Shown in pieces: positions 44,116 through 52,266 of a stretch of 64,000 nucleotides of DNA. Numbering within the stretch: the stretch's first letter is position 1; every line of letters begins with the position of its first letter. The notes below the pieces were generated by a model. That model saw only the letters and a list, made by a program, of their open reading frames with translations. It was not told where the DNA came from and ran no database searches. Where the stretch lies: positions 3,162,001 to 3,226,000 of the forward strand of contig NZ_AP022583.1 in assembly GCF_010731635.1 (NCBI RefSeq), read 5' to 3'. The stretch is from Mycobacterium noviomagense (GTDB taxonomy: Bacteria > Actinomycetota > Actinomycetes > Mycobacteriales > Mycobacteriaceae). The translations under genes were made by a program, and so were the position numbers.

Positions 44116-44882
44116 GGCGAATCACCTGCCGCGAAGCGCCGCAACCAGCCGAACCAGGCCGACATGCCGTCGCCGGTGCGCGCGCTGACCGGCAGGATGG
44201 TCGCGGTCGGGTTGACCTGGTGGATGTGGGCGGTGTAGCTGTCCACGTCGACGTCCAGATAGGGAACCAAGTCGATCTTGTTGAGCAACACCACGTCCAC
44301 CGCGCGGAACATCACCGGATACTTCAATGGTTTGTCGTCGCCTTCGGTGACCGAGTACACCATCGCCTTGGCGTGCTCGCCGACGTCGAACTCCGCCGGG
44401 CACACCAGGTTTCCGACGTTTTCGATGACGACCAGATCAAGGCGCGCGAGGTCCAGGCTCTGCAGGGCGCGGTTGACCATGGGGGCGTCGAGATGGCACT
44501 CGCCGCCGAACCCGTTGCTGGTGTTGAGCAGGGATATCTGCGCGCCGCGGCCGCCGAGCTTGGCCGCGTCGAGGTCGGTCGCGATGTCGCCCTCGATGAC
44601 CCCGATGGCGATCTCGCCGGCGAACTCGTCGAGGGTGGCGGCCAGCACCGTCGTCTTGCCAGAGCCCGGGGAACTCATCAGGTTCAGTGCTCGAACTCCG
44701 TTGCGCTCGAACGCCTCTCGGTTGTAACCGGCGCGGATGTCGTTTTCGGCGAAGATCGACTCCAGCACCTCGATGCGCTGAGAGCCGGTTTCGTACTCGC
44801 TGTGGTCCCCGTGCTCGTGCGGGTGATCGCCATGCTCATGGGTATGCACGGTGCCGTCGTCGTGCCGGTGAAACCTACCCAT
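44112..44882 (-). CDS. hypB: hydrogenase nickel-incorporation GTPase HypB
   Basis: HypB uses GTP to deliver nickel to hydrogenase. The 256-residue protein has a His-rich N-terminus (HRHDDGTVHTHEHGDHPHEH) that stores nickel, the P-loop MSSPGSGKTTVL, the metal site GECHLDAPMV, ENVGNLVCPAEFDVGEHAKA and the GTP-binding LLNKIDLVPYLD. It lies 12 bases after hypA and overlaps the protease gene. Confidence 0.95.
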   Translation of the reverse strand: MGRFHRHDDGTVHTHEHGDHPHEHGDHSEYETGSQRIEVLESIFAENDIRAGYNREAFERNGVRALNLMSSPGSGKTTVLAATLDEFAGEIAIGVIEGDIATDLDAAKLGGRGAQISLLNTSNGFGGECHLDAPMVNRALQSLDLARLDLVVIENVGNLVCPAEFDVGEHAKAMVYSVTEGDDKPLKYPVMFRAVDVVLLNKIDLVPYLDVDVDSYTAHIHQVNPTATILPVSARTGDGMSAWFGWLRRFAAGDSP

Positions 44883-44894
44883 GACGCGTACCTT

Positions 44895-45230
44895 TCACGA
44901 GACGTCCAGCGACGTCACCAGGAACTCGTCTCCGCGCAATATCTCGACGTCGGCGCTGGCGCACTGCGGGCACAACAGTGACCACCGCGACGTGATCGCG
45001 GACCGCAGTCCGCAGCCACGGCACTGCACCTCCGCGGTGACGAACTCGATCTCCAGCTCGGCGTCGGGCATGTCCTCATAGTCGCGGACCAGCGTCCAGC
45101 AAAACGACAGCGATTCGGGAACCACTTGGCGCAGCGCCCCGATCTTGACGCGCACGACGTCGACGTGGCGGCCGTCGGCATACGGCTTGACCGCCCCGGC
45201 GATCGCTTGGCACAGCGACAGCTCATGCAC
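44895..45230 (-). CDS. hypA: hydrogenase nickel-incorporation protein HypA
   Basis: HypA hands nickel to HypB. The 111-residue protein begins MHELSLCQAIAGAV, with His2 as nickel ligand, and has the zinc site CRGCGLRSAI and CPQCASADVEI. It is the first gene of the hyp operon. The upstream region is shared with the divergent DUF302 gene. Confidence 0.95.
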   Translation of the reverse strand: MHELSLCQAIAGAVKPYADGRHVDVVRVKIGALRQVVPESLSFCWTLVRDYEDMPDAELEIEFVTAEVQCRGCGLRSAITSRWSLLCPQCASADVEILRGDEFLVTSLDVS

Positions 45231-45386
45231 GGTGGGTCACCGCCGTCGTCGCCGAGCCGTGAGCGCTGACGAGGCTCATGAGCCCGTTCTACACCGCTGA
45301 GCCCATCGGGGTGGCCGAGCTGGCGCAAGACGGCGGCCCCAGCGATGTGCAGTTGGAAGCACAATGGGAGAAGAGAGGAGCCGATC

Positions 45387-45812
45387 ATGGGCATTGCGTT
45401 ATCCACCACCTTGCACACCTCGTTCGACGACGCCGTCAAACGCACCCGGGAAGCGCTGGCACACAATGGCTTTGGCGTGCTGAGCGAGATCGATGTCAAG
45501 GCCACGCTGAAAGCCAAGCTTGGCGAAGACATTGAGGACTACCTGATCCTGGGTGCCTGCAACCCGCAGTTCGCGCTCCAGGCGGTCAACCTGTACCGGC
45601 AGATCGGGGTGCTGTTGCCCTGCAATGTGGTGGTCCGCCGAGATCCCGAGTCGCCGGATACGGTCATCGTCGACGCGATGCATCCCAAGTTGATGGCCGA
45701 CGTGACCAACGAGCCCAGGTTGGGGGAGATCGCCGACGCCGTCACCGGGCTCCTGCAAGAGGCTTTGCAAGAGGTGTCCGCGGCTGCAGACGGCGCGTCA
45801 AGCAACGCGTAA
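45387..45812 (+). CDS. DUF302 family protein
   Basis: The 141-residue protein has the DUF302 pattern: LHTSFDDAVKRTREALAHNG, FGVLSEIDVKATLKAKLG, YLILGACNPQFALQAVN and IGVLLPCNVVVRRDPES. Members are small soluble proteins linked to redox or heavy-metal genes; the function is not established. GAGAGGAG lies six bases before the ATG. It is divergent from hypA and probably forms an operon with the LeuA-like gene 17 bases downstream. Confidence 0.88.
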   Translation: MGIALSTTLHTSFDDAVKRTREALAHNGFGVLSEIDVKATLKAKLGEDIEDYLILGACNPQFALQAVNLYRQIGVLLPCNVVVRRDPESPDTVIVDAMHPKLMADVTNEPRLGEIADAVTGLLQEALQEVSAAADGASSNA

Positions 45813-45829
45813 ACCAACTTGCAGATGTC

Positions 45830-46243
45830 ATGTCGTGGGAGCGCTTCATCGACACATTTGGCCCAAGCTCCGGTCCCCTCCGGCTGGGCCACTGGGCCTG
45901 CATCGACACCGAGCGGCCGGCCACCCGCCTGGGCCCGCAGTCCCGCAACTTCCGGGCCGTTGTCGCCGACGGCGATCGCATCAGCACGTGGACAGCCGCT
46001 GGGAGCGGTCCGGTGGCCGCGCTGACCGCGATGTTGCACGAGCGCGGCATCAGGTTGGAGATGCTGCGATTCCACCAGGTGCAGTCCGTCGAGCACACCG
46101 CAACGTTCATCTGCGGCAGCAACGGACTGCGCGCCGAGTGGGCAATGGCCTGGTCGGACGATCGCACGCAATCGGCGCTGCGGGCCGTCATCGCCTGCGC
46201 CAACCGGCTGAGCTGTGCCGAGCAGACGCAAAAGCACCCTTGA
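45830..46243 (+). CDS. stand-alone LeuA regulatory-domain protein
   Basis: The 137-residue protein resembles the C-terminal leucine-sensing domain of 2-isopropylmalate synthase, with GPLRLGHWACIDTERPATRL, ISTWTAAGSGPVAALTAML and HQVQSVEHTATFICGSNG. No catalytic TIM barrel is present. It may bind an amino acid or act as a dominant partner of LeuA. Its last residues (AEQTQKHP) are encoded by the left arm of a terminator hairpin. Confidence 0.72.
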   Translation: MSWERFIDTFGPSSGPLRLGHWACIDTERPATRLGPQSRNFRAVVADGDRISTWTAAGSGPVAALTAMLHERGIRLEMLRFHQVQSVEHTATFICGSNGLRAEWAMAWSDDRTQSALRAVIACANRLSCAEQTQKHP

Positions 46244-46276
46244 AATGGCGTTTTGGGGTGCTTTTACGTCTGTTCG
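46219..46276. terminator. bidirectional terminator with GCGAGCAGACGCAAAA-like core
   Basis: CGAGCAGACGCAAAAGCACCC (46219-46239) pairs with 46256-46276 at two mismatches. It covers the end of the LeuA-like gene and lies just before the stop of cyp136, between convergent genes. Its core repeats the hairpin at 41596-41657. Confidence 0.82.
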
Positions 46277-46279
46277 CGC

Positions 46280-47758
46280 CTAGAGCGGCCGCAGGACGAT
46301 CGGCATGCCATCCATCGGAATCGGCATGCCGCCGTAGTCCCACTTCGCCTTGTACCCCGGGCCGGGCAGCTCCAGCCGATACTGGCGCAGCAGCCGGTGC
46401 AGGATCGTCTTGATCTCCAGCTGGCCGAACACCATCCCAATGCACTTGTGCGCGCCCCCACCGAATGGCGTGAACGCATAGCGGTGCCGCTTGTGCTCGT
46501 TGCGTGGCTCGGTGAAACGGTCTGGGTCGAACTTCAGCGAGTCGGTCCAGATTTCCGGCAGACGATGGTTCATCCCGGGATAGGCGATGACGTTGGTGCC
46601 CTTGGGAAGGTAGTAGCCCACCAGCTCGGTGTCGCGCACCGTCCGGCGCATGGCCCACTGCACGGGTGTCACGATCCGGATCGACTCGTTCATCACCAGG
46701 TCGAGTGATTCGAGCTTCTCGAGCGCTTCGATGTGCAGCGGGGCGTCGCCGAGCCGATCCGACTCGTCACGGCAGCGGTCCTGCCACTCGGGGTGGGCGG
46801 CCAGGTGGTACGCCATCGTTGTGGCTGTCGACGTCGACGTGTCATGCGCGGCCATCATCAAAAAGATCATGTGGTTGACGATGTCCTCGTCGGAGAACTT
46901 GTTGCCGTCCTCGTCCTCGGTCTGGCACAACACTGACAACAGGTCGTTGCCGTTCTTCCCGCGCTGTTCCTTGACTCGCTCGCGGAAGTAATTCTCCAGC
47001 AGCTCGCGTGCCTTGAGGCCGCGCCACCAGGTGAACGGCGGCACGCTGGTGCGAATGATCGCGTTGCCTGCGCGGGTGGTGATCGTGAACGCCTTGTTCA
47101 CCTTGGTCACCAGTTCCTTGTCGGTGCCCGGTTCGTGTCCCATGAACACCATCGAGGCGATGTCGAGCGTCAGCTCCTTCATCGCCGGATACAGCAAAAA
47201 CCGCGCGTCATTGGCCACCCAGTCGTTGGCCACCACTTGTGACACGACCTTGTCCATCTGCTCGACATAGCTGACCAGCCGGGAGCGGACGAAAGCCTCC
47301 TGCATGATCCGCCGGTGGAACAGGTGCTCGTCGAAGTCCAGCAGCATCAGGCCGCGGCGGAAGAACGGCCCGATCACCGGGACCCAGCCCTGCTGTGAGT
47401 AGTCCTTGTTGCGGTTGGAGTAGATGGTCTGGATGGCATCGGGGCCCAGCGCCGCCACCGCCGGCAGCCACGGCGAGTCCCCGTACACGACAGGGCCTTT
47501 GGTGTTGTACAGGTGCAACAAGTAGTCCGGTCCGCCGCGCATCATCTCGATCATGTGGCCGAGAATCGGCAGTCCCGCATCACCCATGACCGGCTTGAGC
47601 CCACTGCCAGGGGGTGGGTCGGCGAGCTTCTTCTGCGGAAACTCGGTACGCAGCAGTCGGCGTTCGACGGCGCCCATGCCGGGAAAGTTGGTGATCGACG
47701 GCGTAAACCGCCGTTTGGCTTGATCGAGCAGATAATGCGGGGTGCTGATGGTCGCCAT
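46280..47758 (-). CDS. cyp136: cytochrome P450 CYP136
   Basis: A 492-residue P450, the same length as M. tuberculosis CYP136 (Rv3059). The heme-binding cysteine is in FTPFGGGAHKCIGMVFG, the I-helix oxygen-activating groove in MMAAHDTSTSTATTMAYHLA, the ExxR in DLVMNESIRIVTPV. The N-terminal region is soluble. The substrate is unknown, probably a sterol or terpenoid. The gene is divergent from a TetR gene with about 110 bp between them containing a palindrome. Confidence 0.94.
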   Translation of the reverse strand: MATISTPHYLLDQAKRRFTPSITNFPGMGAVERRLLRTEFPQKKLADPPPGSGLKPVMGDAGLPILGHMIEMMRGGPDYLLHLYNTKGPVVYGDSPWLPAVAALGPDAIQTIYSNRNKDYSQQGWVPVIGPFFRRGLMLLDFDEHLFHRRIMQEAFVRSRLVSYVEQMDKVVSQVVANDWVANDARFLLYPAMKELTLDIASMVFMGHEPGTDKELVTKVNKAFTITTRAGNAIIRTSVPPFTWWRGLKARELLENYFRERVKEQRGKNGNDLLSVLCQTEDEDGNKFSDEDIVNHMIFLMMAAHDTSTSTATTMAYHLAAHPEWQDRCRDESDRLGDAPLHIEALEKLESLDLVMNESIRIVTPVQWAMRRTVRDTELVGYYLPKGTNVIAYPGMNHRLPEIWTDSLKFDPDRFTEPRNEHKRHRYAFTPFGGGAHKCIGMVFGQLEIKTILHRLLRQYRLELPGPGYKAKWDYGGMPIPMDGMPIVLRPL

Positions 47759-47814
47759 CGACGCTCCTTACCCGGTTTGTGGCAGCCGTCACTGTCACCC
47801 ATCTTTTCGGCCAG

Positions 47815-47832
47815 ACTTGACGGCTGTCAAGT
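47815..47832. promoter_or_regulatory. candidate TetR operator between cyp136 and its regulator
   Basis: ACTTGAC GGCT GTCAAGT is a perfect inverted repeat with seven-base arms around four bases. It lies 57 bp before the cyp136 start and 35 bp before the TetR start, so one bound dimer could control both promoters. Confidence 0.6.
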
Positions 47833-47866
47833 TTTCTTTTGGCTCGCCGTGGTGCATCGTCGAAGA

Positions 47867-48532
47867 GTGAGCACCCAGCAGGACAGCCGCGCCGCGGGCT
47901 CCCGGAACCGGGGCGCGTCAACTCCACAACGGAGGGGCGACAAACAGCGACAGGCGATCCTGCAAGCGGTGCGTGAACTACTGGAGGAAAAGCCTTTCGC
48001 GGAACTGTCGGTCAGCACCATTAGCGACCGCGCCGGTGTTGCCCGCTCCGGCTTCTACTTCTATTTCGACTCCAAATACGCGGTGCTCGCCCAGATCCTG
48101 GCAGAAGCCACCCACGAGCTCGAAGAACTCACCCACTACTTCGCGCCCCGAGGGCCCGACGAGTCGCCGGCGGCTTTTGCCAAACGGATGGTCGGCAGCG
48201 CCGCTGCGGTCTACGCGAATAACGACCCGGTGATGTCGGCGTGCAACGCGGCCCGCAACACAGACGCCGAGATCCGCGAGATTCTCGATCAGCAGGTCGA
48301 CTCGGTGATCGCGCAGATCATCGGCGTGGTCGAGGAGGAGATCAAAGCCGGCACCGCACATCCGATCAGCGACGATATCCCCGCCTTGGTCCGCACATTG
48401 GCGGCGACAACCGCGCTGATGCTCTCCGGCGACGCAACGTTTTTGGGGCCTGACCGCGACGTGCAGCGCGGCATCAGGGTGCTCGAGCAGCTCTGGCTCA
48501 ACGCCTTGTGGGGCGGTCCGGCAGGCGACTAG
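47867..48532 (+). CDS. TetR-family regulator divergent from cyp136
   Basis: The 221-residue protein has the TetR helix-turn-helix: KQRQAILQAVRELLEEKPFA, ELSVSTISDRAGVARSGFYF and YFDSKYAVL. The C-terminal ligand domain has EEIKAGTAHPISDDIPALVR. It corresponds to Rv3058c. GTG at 47867 is the likely start; GTG at 47852 is possible. Divergence from cyp136 and the palindrome between them suggest it represses the P450 and itself until a ligand binds. Confidence 0.88.
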   Translation: MSTQQDSRAAGSRNRGASTPQRRGDKQRQAILQAVRELLEEKPFAELSVSTISDRAGVARSGFYFYFDSKYAVLAQILAEATHELEELTHYFAPRGPDESPAAFAKRMVGSAAAVYANNDPVMSACNAARNTDAEIREILDQQVDSVIAQIIGVVEEEIKAGTAHPISDDIPALVRTLAATTALMLSGDATFLGPDRDVQRGIRVLEQLWLNALWGGPAGD

Positions 48533-48557
48533 CGCTTCGCCGGTATCGTCTACCGCC

Positions 48558-49427
48558 ATGGCGCAAACAGAGCCACGCGGGTATTTCGGGGGTAAGAGGT
48601 GCTTTCTCACCGGCGCGGCCAGCGGCATCGGCCGTGCGACCGCCTTGCGGCTGGCCGCCCAGGGCGCCGAGTTGTACCTGACCGACCGCAACGCCGAGGG
48701 TCTGGCCGAAACGGTGGCCGACGCCCGCGCGCTGGGTGCGCAGGTGCCCGAACACCGCTCGCTGGATGTCGCCGACTATCACGAGGTCGCTTCGTTCGCC
48801 GCCGACATCCACACCCGGCACCCGAGCATGGATCTCGTGATGAACATCGCGGGAGTGTCGGCGTGGGGAACGGTCGACCAGCTCAGCCATGAGCAGTGGA
48901 GCAAGCTGGTCGCGATCAACCTGATGGGTCCCATCCACGTGATCGAGTCGTTCATCCCGCCGATGATGGCGGCCGGTCGCGGCGGACACCTGGTCAACGT
49001 GTCCTCGGCAGCCGGGCTGGTTGCTTTGCCCTGGCATGCCGCTTACAGCGCAAGCAAATACGGCTTGCGCGGGCTTTCCGAAGTGTTGCGCTTCGATCTG
49101 GCCCGCCACCGTATCGGCGTGTCGGTGGTGGTGCCGGGCGCGGTCAACACCCCGCTGGTCAACACGGTCGAAATCGCGGGGGTCGACCGCGACGACCCCA
49201 GAGTGAAGCGCTGGGTGGACCGCTTCAGTGGTCATGCCGTGACGCCGGAGAAAGCCGCTGAGAAGATCCTGGCCGGCGTCGCGAAAAACCGGTTCCTGAT
49301 CTACACGTCCGCCGATATTCGCGCGTTGTATATGTTCAAACGGATGGCGTGGTGGCCCTACAGCGTCGCGATGCGTCAAGTGAACGTGGTCTTTACCCGC
49401 GCGCTGCGGCCATCGGCGGCTCCATAG
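48558..49427 (+). CDS. short-chain dehydrogenase
   Basis: A 289-residue SDR of the classical type: TGAASGIGRATALRLAAQGA, MNIAGVSAWGTVDQLSHEQW, the catalytic VNVSSAAGLVALPWHAAYSA followed by SKYGLRGLSE. It corresponds to Rv3057c. The C-terminus has an extra segment with AWWPYSVAMRQVNVVFTRAL. It is 25 bp after the TetR gene and may share its transcript, giving regulator, P450 and dehydrogenase a common role in lipid oxidation. Confidence 0.88.
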   Translation: MAQTEPRGYFGGKRCFLTGAASGIGRATALRLAAQGAELYLTDRNAEGLAETVADARALGAQVPEHRSLDVADYHEVASFAADIHTRHPSMDLVMNIAGVSAWGTVDQLSHEQWSKLVAINLMGPIHVIESFIPPMMAAGRGGHLVNVSSAAGLVALPWHAAYSASKYGLRGLSEVLRFDLARHRIGVSVVVPGAVNTPLVNTVEIAGVDRDDPRVKRWVDRFSGHAVTPEKAAEKILAGVAKNRFLIYTSADIRALYMFKRMAWWPYSVAMRQVNVVFTRALRPSAAP

Positions 49428-49432
49428 CGCAC

Positions 49433-49509
49433 CGAAACTGCGGTGACGGCGCGGTTTTCGCACCGTTGGTCGCCATGGGCGCAGGATGGGCGGCCTGAGC
49501 GCAGTTTCG
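49433..49509. terminator. inverted repeat between convergent genes
   Basis: CGAAACTGCG (49433-49442) and CGCAGTTTCG (49500-49509) are perfect inverted copies separated by 57 bases, with a smaller GC-rich hairpin possible inside. It lies between the stops of the SDR and dinB2 genes and could end both transcripts, although the loop is long. Confidence 0.4.
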
Positions 49510-49519
49510 AACGGCACTC

Positions 49520-50557
49520 TTACGGCGGCATCTGTAGTTCGAGGCGCACACCGAGTAACCGCACCGGCCGGTCAAGTTCGAAGAGGTCGAGCACTCGCAG
49601 CGCGGCGGCGACGATGATGTCGGCGTCGGTGGTCGGCGCATCGAGCTTGCGGATTTTGGTGCGGGTATAAAACGTCGACGTGCGCACTGTGACGGCAACT
49701 CGGGTCACGATGCGAGATTGGGCCACCACGTCAGCCAGCGCTTGCCGCGCCAATTCGGTTACAACGGAGTCCATTTCTGCTCGGGCGGTAATGTCACGCG
49801 GGAACGTGACGACGTGGCTGCGGGATCGCGGCACCCATGGCTCGGCGCTGACATCGGTGTCGCCGCCGCCCTTGGCCAGCAACAGAAGCCATAGTCCGAT
49901 TCGCGGCCCGAAGGTCGAGGTGAGCAGCTCAGCGTGGGTGTTCGCAAGCTGGCCGATCGTCGTGATTCCAAGACCGGCAAGCTTTTTCGCTGTCTTAGGG
50001 CCTACACCCCAGAGCGCGTCGACTGGCCGGTCGGCCATCACGGCCATCCAATTGGCATCGGTGAGCTGGTAGATGCCGGCCGGTTTCGCGAATCCGGTAG
50101 CGACTTTGGCGCGCTGCTTGTTGTCGCTGATTCCGACAGAGCAGGAGAGCCCGGTTTCGGCCGCGATGACGGTGCGGATCTGTTCGGCGACGTCGACAGC
50201 GTCGGTGCCTGCGGGCACTCCGACGTACGCCTCATCCCAGCCCCAGACCTCGACCGGGTAGCCGAGGTCGCGCAGCAGTTCCATCACTTGATCGGAGGCC
50301 GCGTCATAGGCGGCTGGATCCGATGGCAGGAAGGTGGCGTCGGGGCAGCGCCGGGCCGCGGTGCGCAAGGGCATGCCCGCGTGCACCCCGAATTCGCGGG
50401 CCTCATACGAGGCGCAGGTGACGACCTTGCGGGGTTCGTTCGGGTCGCCGCTGCCGCCCACAATGACCGGCAGCCCGGCCAGGTCGGGATGACGACGTAA
50501 CTCGACCGCTGCCAGGAACTGGTCGAGGTCGACGTGTAGCACCCAGCCCGTGCTCAC
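49520..50557 (-). CDS. dinB2: DNA polymerase IV, DinB2
   Basis: A Y-family translesion polymerase of 345 residues, as in Rv3056 (dinP). The catalytic parts are VLHVDLDQFLAAVELRRHPD and GWDEAYVGVPAG with the metal-binding acids, then SVGISDNKQRAKVATGFAKP and LWGVGPKTAKKLAGLGITTI. No beta-clamp motif is obvious at the C-terminus (LGVRLELQMPP), as in the non-clamp-binding mycobacterial DinB2. The GTG start overlaps the TGA of the TetR gene (GTGA), so they are coupled; the longer ATG frame would overlap it by more. Confidence 0.93.
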   Translation of the reverse strand: MSTGWVLHVDLDQFLAAVELRRHPDLAGLPVIVGGSGDPNEPRKVVTCASYEAREFGVHAGMPLRTAARRCPDATFLPSDPAAYDAASDQVMELLRDLGYPVEVWGWDEAYVGVPAGTDAVDVAEQIRTVIAAETGLSCSVGISDNKQRAKVATGFAKPAGIYQLTDANWMAVMADRPVDALWGVGPKTAKKLAGLGITTIGQLANTHAELLTSTFGPRIGLWLLLLAKGGGDTDVSAEPWVPRSRSHVVTFPRDITARAEMDSVVTELARQALADVVAQSRIVTRVAVTVRTSTFYTRTKIRKLDAPTTDADIIVAAALRVLDLFELDRPVRLLGVRLELQMPP

Positions 50558-51159
50558 CGCCCGCATAGCTTGCGCGCCAGGCTTTCCCACGCGTCGCCCA
50601 ACGATGCGACGGTGTGGCCGCGATCGTTGAGCTGGTGCTCGACGTAGTCGGCGTCGAGAAGCGCCAGCAACGCGTCGGTCTGGGCATCCAGGTCGCCCGT
50701 GCTCTGAGCCGAGGCCAGCAGCATCCGGACATGGGTGTACAGCAGCAGCATTGCCGGCGCGTTGTGGCGGGTCTGCGGGTCGCGGCTGGCCGCGGAGAGC
50801 AGGGCGTGGTGGGTATGGACGAAGCGCTGCCGCTCGCGACCGAATGCGAGCAGGCGATCGAGAGGCGGCGCATCCGGGCCCAGTGGCGGCGGGCCGAACA
50901 GGAAAGCCTCCTGGAGGCGGCGCTCGTCTTCGTCAAGCAGCACCATCATCAGACGGGCGCGGCTGCCGAACCGCCGGAACACCGTGCCCTTGCCCACCCC
51001 GGCCGCAGCGGCGATGTCGTCCATGGTCACCGCGTCGGCGCCGCGTTCGGCGATCAGCCGGCGGGCCGCATCGAGCAACAGGGTGCGGTTGCGTGCCGCG
51101 TCCCCGCGCTCTTGCGGCGCGGAAACGGGCAGCTCACGCGTGTGGTCGACGAGCCTCAC
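50554..51159 (-). CDS. TetR-family regulator
   Basis: The 201-residue protein shows NRTLLLDAARRLIAERGADA, TMDDIAAAAGVGKGTVFRRF and GSRARLMMVLL. It corresponds to Rv3055. GTG at 51159 is chosen because the frame beyond overlaps the promoter of the divergent FMN reductase gene and carries no conserved residues. It is cotranscribed with dinB2. A palindrome in the 85-bp divergent region suggests that it controls both directions. Confidence 0.87.
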   Translation of the reverse strand: MRLVDHTRELPVSAPQERGDAARNRTLLLDAARRLIAERGADAVTMDDIAAAAGVGKGTVFRRFGSRARLMMVLLDEDERRLQEAFLFGPPPLGPDAPPLDRLLAFGRERQRFVHTHHALLSAASRDPQTRHNAPAMLLLYTHVRMLLASAQSTGDLDAQTDALLALLDADYVEHQLNDRGHTVASLGDAWESLARKLCGR

Positions 51160-51188
51160 CTCTGCACTGTAGCGCGACCGGAATAAAT

Positions 51189-51202
51189 CGGACCACGGTC
51201 CG
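51189..51202. promoter_or_regulatory. candidate TetR operator
   Basis: CGGACC AC GGTCCG is a perfect palindrome in the divergent region between the TetR/dinB2 genes and the FMN reductase gene, 30 bp from the TetR start and 42 bp from the reductase start. Confidence 0.55.
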
Positions 51203-51244
51203 GTTCGGTCGTGCAAGGATGTAGGAACAACGGAAAGGGACCAC

Positions 51245-51799
51245 ATGTCGGATCGCAAGTCGGACATCAAGGTGCTCGCACTGGTGGGAAGCCTGCGCGC
51301 GGCGTCGGTCAACCGTCAGATCGCGCAGCTGGCGAGTGAGGTCGCCCCCGAGGGCGTCACGGTCACCGTGTTCGACGGACTCGGTGAGCTGCCCTTCTAC
51401 AACGAGGACATCGACAACGCCGACGTACCGGCTTCGGTGACCGCGCTGCGTGCCGCCGCTGCCGACGCCGACGCTGCCCTGGTGGTGACGCCCGAATACA
51501 ACGGCAGCATTCCCGGTGTCATGAAGAACGCGATCGACTGGCTGTCGCGGCCGCTCGGCAACAGTGCGTTGAAAGACAAGCCGCTGGCGGTCATCGGCGG
51601 GTCGCTGGGTCGCTATGGCGGGGTGTGGGCGCACGACGAGACCCGCAAGTCGTTCGGGATTGCCGGGCCGCGCGTCGTCGAGGCGATCAAGCTCTCGGTG
51701 CCGTTCCAGTCGCTTGATGGCAAGCACCCGCGGGAGAACGCCGAACTGGTGTCCAACGTGCGCGATGTGGTGGGCAAGCTGGCCGCCGAAGTGAGCTAA
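51245..51799 (+). CDS. NADPH-dependent FMN reductase
   Basis: A flavodoxin-like quinone or azo reductase of 184 residues, identical in length to Rv3054c. The FMN-binding loop is ALVGSLRAASVNRQIAQLAS, with the second loop VVTPEYNGSIPGVMKNAIDW and GGSLGRYGGVWAHDETRKSF. It acts in the cytoplasm, reducing quinones or dyes. It is divergent from a TetR gene and ends at a strong hairpin. Confidence 0.92.
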   Translation: MSDRKSDIKVLALVGSLRAASVNRQIAQLASEVAPEGVTVTVFDGLGELPFYNEDIDNADVPASVTALRAAAADADAALVVTPEYNGSIPGVMKNAIDWLSRPLGNSALKDKPLAVIGGSLGRYGGVWAHDETRKSFGIAGPRVVEAIKLSVPFQSLDGKHPRENAELVSNVRDVVGKLAAEVS

Positions 51800-51811
51800 C
51801 CCGATGTGACG

Positions 51812-51849
51812 AAGCCGCCGGGGGGCCTCGATGGGCCCGCCGGCGGCTT
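51812..51849 (+). terminator. stem-loop terminator
   Basis: AAGCCGCCGG pairs perfectly with CCGGCGGCTT around 18 bases, which can form a further GGGCC/GGCCC pairing. It lies twelve bases after the FMN reductase stop. Confidence 0.8.
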
Positions 51850-52017
51850 TGCTGTAGCCGCGCAGGCCAGGACTTAACCACCGCCGATGTCAGTGGCAGG
51901 TGGTAAGTCTGTCGGCATGGCAATGATGCGGCCACAGTGGGCCCGAATTGTGATCTACGACACGCCGACGCGGCACCATTGACTGTGCTTACGACCAGGG
52001 AATTTCACGAATGTTGT

Positions 52018-52065
52018 TCAGAACATCTTGTATCTCTTCTTATTGTCACCCACTAGGTGTAGTGT
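52018..52065 (+). promoter_or_regulatory. tandem NrdR-type boxes upstream of nrdH
   Basis: The downstream box CCACTAGGTGTAGTGT (52050-52065) fits the NrdR consensus acaCTAtATaTAGtgt, with CTA and TAG four bases apart. The upstream box TCAGAACATCTTGTAT (52018-52033) is weaker. Their starts are 32 bp apart, about three helical turns, the arrangement NrdR needs. Similar boxes with the same spacing precede nrdF2. The rest of the intergenic region (51850-52266) holds no gene. Confidence 0.75.
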
Positions 52066-52266
52066 TTGAGCGACCGACAGACCCCAGGCTCGCCACGCCG
52101 GTCCAGCTTGGTGAGGTTCCGGAAATCCGGTATCGGCGCGTCATAAGCGCGGCGGTGCGAGGCACCGGGATTTCGGGGTCTGACGGTCTGCCGAGTAGCC
52201 GTGCAGAGGTAGTGCCCAAGAAGTTGCCAGTCCGCCCAGTCGTTCTGCAGAGGAGCCGAACCGCCG

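Noticed and set aside
52015..52025. TGTTCAGAACA palindrome as a LexA/SOS box
   Set aside because: It does not fit the mycobacterial SOS box TCGAAC(N4)GTTCGA, and it overlaps the proposed NrdR box region.
52044..52065. TTGTCA and TAGTGT as a -35/-10 promoter pair before nrdH
   Set aside because: Spacing is about 10 bases, too short for a promoter; the match to NrdR boxes explains the bases better.
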